Shown piece after piece: positions 4,666 to 6,492 of a stretch of DNA of 6,492 nucleotides; position 1 is the first letter of the stretch, and every line of letters starts with the position of its first letter. The position numbers and the translations under genes are program-made. This stretch comes from SZUA-36 sp041570235. Lineage in GTDB: Bacteria; Pseudomonadota; Gammaproteobacteria; Xanthomonadales; SZUA-36. The notes under the pieces are model-generated. The model ran no database searches and had not been told where the DNA came from. It saw nothing but the letters and a program-made list of their open reading frames with translations. Location: contig JBFFWN010000202.1 of NCBI GenBank assembly GCA_041570235.1, positions 1 to 6,492 on the forward strand, given 5' to 3'.

Positions 4666-6288
4666 TTAAGCTACAGCAAGCTTCTTCTGAGCCAGCTCTT
4701 CAATGCCCTGGCTGGCCAGGTATTCTTCATAACCACCCTTGAAATCAACAATACCATCGGCGGTGATTTCAATGATTCGTGTTGCCAGGGATGAAATGAA
4801 CTCACGGTCATGGCTGACAAAGAACAGGGTGCCGGGATAGTGCTCAAGCGCCAGATTCAGTGCCTCAATCGATTCCATATCCAGGTGATTGGTGGGCTCG
4901 TCCAGCAGCATGATATTGGGCCGTTGCAACATCAGCTGGCCAAATAGCATCCGACCCTGCTCACCACCCGAAATCACCTTCACGGACTTATTGATGTCAT
5001 GACGTGAAAACAGCAGTCGTCCGAGCGTGCCGCGGATAACCTGCTCATCATCTTCCGGTCTGCCACACCGTGCCATCCAGCTGTAAAGATCGATCTCATC
5101 CTCAAAATCGGAAGAATGATCCTGTGCGTAATAACCGATATTGGCATTTTCTGACCAGCGAAATGAGCCGGAACTTGGCTCCAGTTCACCCATCAGGGTA
5201 CGCAACAACGTCGTTTTTCCGATACCACTGGAGCCGATAATAGCCACCCTTTGCCCAACTTCAACCTGCAGGTCCAGGCTGGAAAACACGGGTTCTGCAT
5301 CATAGGCCTTGCTCAAACCTTCAACCTCAAGCGCCTGACGGAACAACTTCTTTTCCTGCTCAAAGCGGATGTAAGGGCTAACCCGGCTTGAGGGCTTTAC
5401 CTCTTCCAACTCGATTTTGTCTATCTGACGTGCACGTGAGGTGGCCTGCTTCGCCTTTGAGGCGTTTGCACTAAAGCGACTGACAAAGGCCTGCAGTTCA
5501 TTGATCTGGGCTTTCTTTTTGGCATTATCAGCATACAGGCGTTCCCGCACCATGGTTGATGCCGTCATGTACTGATCATAATTACCCGGGTAAACACGAA
5601 GCTCACCGTAATCCAGATCAGCCATATGTGTGCAAACGCTGTTCAGAAAATGACGGTCATGCGAAATGATGATCATGGTGCTGCTGCGTTGGTTTAATAC
5701 ATCTTCCAGCCAGCGAATGGTATTGATATCAAGGTTATTGGTAGGTTCATCGAGCAAAAGGATATCTGGGTCACCAAACAAAGCCTGGGCCAGCAACACG
5801 CGTAACTTCCAACCGGGTGCAACCTCGCTCATCGGACCAAAATGCTGTGATTCAGGAATATCCAAACCCAGCAACAACTCCCCTGCCCGTGCCTCGGCGC
5901 TGTAACCATCGAGCTCGGCAAATTCGACTTCCAGTTCGGCAACCTTCATACCGTCTTCTTCCGACATCTCTGCCAGCGAATAGATGCGGTCACGTTCCTG
6001 TTTAACCTGCCAAAGCTGCTCATAGCCCATGATGACGGTATCGATAACAGAGTGCTTCTCAAATGCAAACTGGTCCTGGCGCAGTTTGCCGAGACGTTCA
6101 TCCACATCCACCTTTACATGACCGGAACTCGGCTCAAGCTCGCCACCCAGAATCTTCATCAGGGTGGATTTGCCACAGCCGTTGGCGCCAATCAAACCAT
6201 AGCGGTTGCCATTACCAAACTTGGTTGAGATGTTTTCAAACAATGGCTTGACGCCAAATTGCATGGTTAGATTTGCAGTTGTTATCAC
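4666..6288 (-). CDS. ybiT: ABC-F family ATPase, YbiT-like ribosome-associated factor
   Basis: This 540-residue cytosolic protein has two ABC ATPase domains and no membrane domain. ABC-F proteins bind the ribosomal E site and act on stalled or antibiotic-inhibited ribosomes. Domain 1 has Walker A GANGCGKST (34-42), a degenerate signature SEVAPGW (154-160) in place of LSGGQ, and Walker B DILLLDEPTNNLD (175-187). A charged inter-domain linker (about 241-315; DNAKKKAQI, SRFSANASKAKQATSRARQID) follows. Domain 2 has Walker A GSSGIGKTT (352-360), signature ISGGEQG (439-445), Walker B IMLLDEPTNHLD (459-470) and switch SHDREF (492-497). The odd first signature is also found in E. coli YbiT, which this protein resembles throughout, with about 10 extra C-terminal residues. 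The start is taken as GTG at 6288 (GGA 8 nt upstream; N-terminus ITTANLTMQFG). A TTG at 6315 in frame falls in the attenuator U-tract and is unlikely. Confidence 0.95.
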   Translation of the reverse strand: MITTANLTMQFGVKPLFENISTKFGNGNRYGLIGANGCGKSTLMKILGGELEPSSGHVKVDVDERLGKLRQDQFAFEKHSVIDTVIMGYEQLWQVKQERDRIYSLAEMSEEDGMKVAELEVEFAELDGYSAEARAGELLLGLDIPESQHFGPMSEVAPGWKLRVLLAQALFGDPDILLLDEPTNNLDINTIRWLEDVLNQRSSTMIIISHDRHFLNSVCTHMADLDYGELRVYPGNYDQYMTASTMVRERLYADNAKKKAQINELQAFVSRFSANASKAKQATSRARQIDKIELEEVKPSSRVSPYIRFEQEKKLFRQALEVEGLSKAYDAEPVFSSLDLQVEVGQRVAIIGSSGIGKTTLLRTLMGELEPSSGSFRWSENANIGYYAQDHSSDFEDEIDLYSWMARCGRPEDDEQVIRGTLGRLLFSRHDINKSVKVISGGEQGRMLFGQLMLQRPNIMLLDEPTNHLDMESIEALNLALEHYPGTLFFVSHDREFISSLATRIIEITADGIVDFKGGYEEYLASQGIEELAQKKLAVA

Positions 6289-6313
6289 AGCGTTATTCCA
6301 TTTAATCAGGGAC

Positions 6314-6352
6314 AAAAAAGACGCACGCCATCCAATCAGGCGATGCGCCTTT
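6314..6352 (-). terminator. Leader terminator (putative attenuator) before the ABC-F gene
   Basis: Read on the minus strand, GGCGCATCGCC (6349-6339) pairs with GGCGTGCGTC (6329-6320): ten pairs with one bulged U and one G-U, around a 9-nt loop. A U6 run follows at 6319-6314, giving a complete intrinsic terminator 26 nt before the GTG start. A competing small hairpin, AGGCG-CAT-CGCCT (6350-6338), uses the same left arm and would break the terminator. The gap to the gene is too short for another promoter, so ABC-F transcripts must pass through it. This is the layout of transcription attenuation. Confidence 0.75.
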
Positions 6353-6366
6353 GCACAAATTTTAAT

Positions 6367-6417
6367 TCAGGTTACAGAAAGACCGTTCAGACGAAAGGAA
6401 TGGTTCAAGGCACCCAT
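6367..6417 (-). CDS. Possible 16-codon leader peptide upstream of the ABC-F gene
   Basis: An ATG at 6417 opens MGALNHSFRLNGLSVT and stops with TGA at 6367, 17 nt before the attenuator stem. It falls within the predicted ABC-F leader transcript. A ribosome paused near its end would reach close to the terminator's 5' arm. In other ABC-F genes (for example vmlR and msrD) drug-induced ribosome stalling on leader ORFs controls attenuation. Weak points: no good Shine-Dalgarno, a predicted 5' leader of only about 8 nt, and a length short enough to arise by chance. Confidence 0.3.
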   Translation of the reverse strand: MGALNHSFRLNGLSVT

Positions 6418-6431
6418 CAATACTTGCGCGC

Positions 6432-6460
6432 ATTCTAGTGAAAAGTGCGTCGCGGCGCAA
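6432..6460 (-). promoter_or_regulatory. Predicted promoter of the ABC-F transcript
   Basis: The minus strand has TAGAAT (6432-6437, 5/6 match to the -10) with TTGCGC (6455-6460, TTG kept) exactly 17 bp upstream. Transcription would begin near 6425, giving a leader of about 137 nt that includes the possible leader peptide and the attenuator hairpin. The -35 match is poor. Confidence 0.45.
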
Positions 6461-6479
6461 GTTTCTGAATCACAATAAG

Positions 6480-6492
6480 AAAAAAGACACCC
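6480..6492 (+). repeat. Partial GAAGACACCC-type repeat at window edge (copy 7)
   Basis: The window ends in AAAAAAGACACCC, which matches the repeat core with A in place of the leading G of GAAGACACCC, preceded by AATAAG as in the copies near 134. It is cut by the window boundary, so its length and whether it is paired cannot be seen. It lies about 20 bp upstream of the ABC-F promoter, in the same orientation as the other six copies. Confidence 0.55.

Noticed and set aside
6407..6418. AAGGCACCCATC as an eighth repeat copy
   Set aside because: It differs by one base from part of the repeat but lacks the flanking purine run and pairing arm; it may be a decayed copy, but this is not supportable.
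6206..6478. 90-codon plus-strand open frame over the ABC-F start and leader
   Set aside because: It overlaps the ABC-F N-terminus, attenuator and promoter antisense, and its translation resembles no family I know.

Overview
This is a stretch of bacterial chromosome, most likely from a gammaproteobacterium. The ABC-F protein is close to YbiT over its whole length, and the arginine deiminase has the Pseudomonas-type C-terminus. I cannot name a genus. There are six confident protein genes, one speculative leader peptide, and no rRNA, tRNA, transposase or CRISPR array.

Layout, left to right. Positions 1-239 hold no gene. They carry short GATAAAC repeats, a plus-strand hairpin terminator and a tandem pair of a dispersed repeat. 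A minus-strand pair follows: a class-3 (ExaC/AldB-like) aldehyde dehydrogenase (692-2188) and a DUF779 protein downstream of it (240-623). Diverging from it is a plus-strand pair: a MarR-family regulator (2360-2782) and a SnoaL-like small protein (2798-3220). The 171-bp divergent spacer has plausible promoters for both sides and three copies of an ATGGTTG motif placed on those promoters, so MarR control of both arms is a reasonable hypothesis. Next, on the minus strand, are a solitary arginine deiminase (arcA, 3284-4510) and an ABC-F ATPase of the YbiT type (4666-6288), separated by a very strong hairpin terminator. The ABC-F gene has a long leader that contains an intrinsic terminator hairpin only 26 nt before the start codon, and possibly a 16-codon leader peptide. 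This looks like transcription attenuation.

The most unusual theme is a dispersed repeat with the core GAAGACACCC. There are six full copies in three pairs, plus one partial variant at the right edge. All are intergenic and all lie in the same orientation whatever the direction of the neighbouring genes. Two of the pairs sit directly beyond the U-tract of an intrinsic terminator. It resembles a REP-like mobile repeat family, but no cognate transposase is in the window.

How the genes work together: the aldehyde dehydrogenase, DUF779, MarR and SnoaL genes look like one inducible aldehyde or detoxification locus. arcA (arginine catabolism) and the ABC-F translation factor appear to be independent transcription units.
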